In this document: positions 5,219 through 5,406 of the stretch, piece by piece
Numbering within the stretch: the first letter of the stretch is position 1
How the letters are laid out: each line of letters starts with the position of its first letter
DNA from: Anderseniella sp.
Lineage (GTDB): Bacteria > Pseudomonadota > Alphaproteobacteria > Rhizobiales > Aestuariivirgaceae
Direction: 5' to 3'
DNA: 5,406 nt
Assembly (NCBI GenBank): GCA_013041995.1
Contig: JABDRA010000587.1
Coordinates: 1-5,406 of the forward strand
Position numbers and translations under genes: made by a program
Notes under the pieces: model-generated
What the model saw: the letters and a program-made list of their open reading frames with translations, nothing else
Database searches by the model: none
What the model was told of the DNA's origin: nothing

Positions 5219-5406
5219 TGCTCCGGCAAAACCGTTTTCCATCAAACGCCAGACCGGGTTCGGCTTTGTTGCCCTGTGCTGCTTCGTGCTGCTTTACACG
5301 CCCATACTCATTCTGGTGTTCTACTCTTTCAATGCAGGAACCTCGATTGCCATCTGGGAAGGCTTCTCCTGGCGCTGGTACGAAGCGGCCTGGCAGAATG
5401 AACGCG
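5211..5406 (+). CDS. potC: ABC transporter permease, PotC family, 3' end beyond window
   Basis: The first 65 residues of the second permease are present; the frame is open to the right edge. It starts at ATG 5211, inside the end of the preceding permease gene (8-base overlap in another frame). GGGAG at 5197-5201 lies nine bases upstream, so translation is likely coupled. After a short basic N-terminus (MADAPAKPFSIKRQTG) comes a hydrophobic span at about 17-39 (FGFVALCCFVLLYTPILILV), then a Ser/Phe-Asn boundary and GFSWRWYEAAWQNER (51-65). The F-S-x-x-W-Y pattern after the first span is characteristic of PotC/PotI-type permeases. It would pair with the PotB-like protein to form the channel. 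The EAA loop and most of the protein are not visible. Confidence 0.9.
   Translation, partial: MADAPAKPFSIKRQTGFGFVALCCFVLLYTPILILVFYSFNAGTSIAIWEGFSWRWYEAAWQNER

Noticed and set aside
1..5406. CRISPR array, tRNA, rRNA, insertion sequence or riboswitch
   Set aside because: I saw no regularly spaced repeats, no cloverleaf or rRNA-like sequence, no transposase frame with terminal inverted repeats and no known riboswitch pattern.

Overview
The window looks like the edge of an accessory, phage-like segment next to ordinary chromosomal genes of a Gram-negative proteobacterium. An alphaproteobacterium is most likely. The main reason is the potA-potB-potC-type ABC transporter, whose proteins read like alphaproteobacterial ones. 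This is recognition by eye, not a database result. The left part (about 1-1700) is visibly more AT-rich than the GC-rich transporter genes on the right. All supported genes are on the + strand.

Region by region: (1) 3-674 is the 3' part of a right-handed beta-helix protein with a C-terminal beta-rich domain of the kind found on phage tail spikes and secreted polysaccharide-binding proteins; its start lies outside the window. (2) 788-1465 is a small sulfotransferase with recognisable PAPS-binding motifs and its own Shine-Dalgarno site. (3) 1466-1769 is a gap of about 300 bases with no convincing gene. (4) 1770-2889 holds three tightly spaced genes for small envelope proteins: a single-span coiled-coil protein, a putative lipoprotein, and a protein with three membrane spans. 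The last two overlap at ATGA. A strong rho-independent terminator follows at 2917-2955. I recognise none of the three families. (5) 2961-3141 is a short regulatory region with two sets of direct repeats. (6) 3142 to the right edge is an operon for a polyamine-type (spermidine/putrescine family) importer: ATPase, first permease, and the beginning of the second permease, which runs off the window.

How it fits together: the transporter genes form one translationally linked operon (7-base gap, then an 8-base overlap) that would build the cytoplasmic ATPase dimer and the two-permease channel. The substrate-binding protein is not in view. The left half could be the end of a prophage or a genomic-island remnant, carrying a tail-spike-like protein, a possible surface-modifying sulfotransferase and an unidentified envelope module. 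No integrase, capsid, tail-tube, lysozyme, tRNA or attachment site is visible, so the prophage reading is an inference. The most intriguing unexplained part is the three-gene envelope module at 1770-2889.
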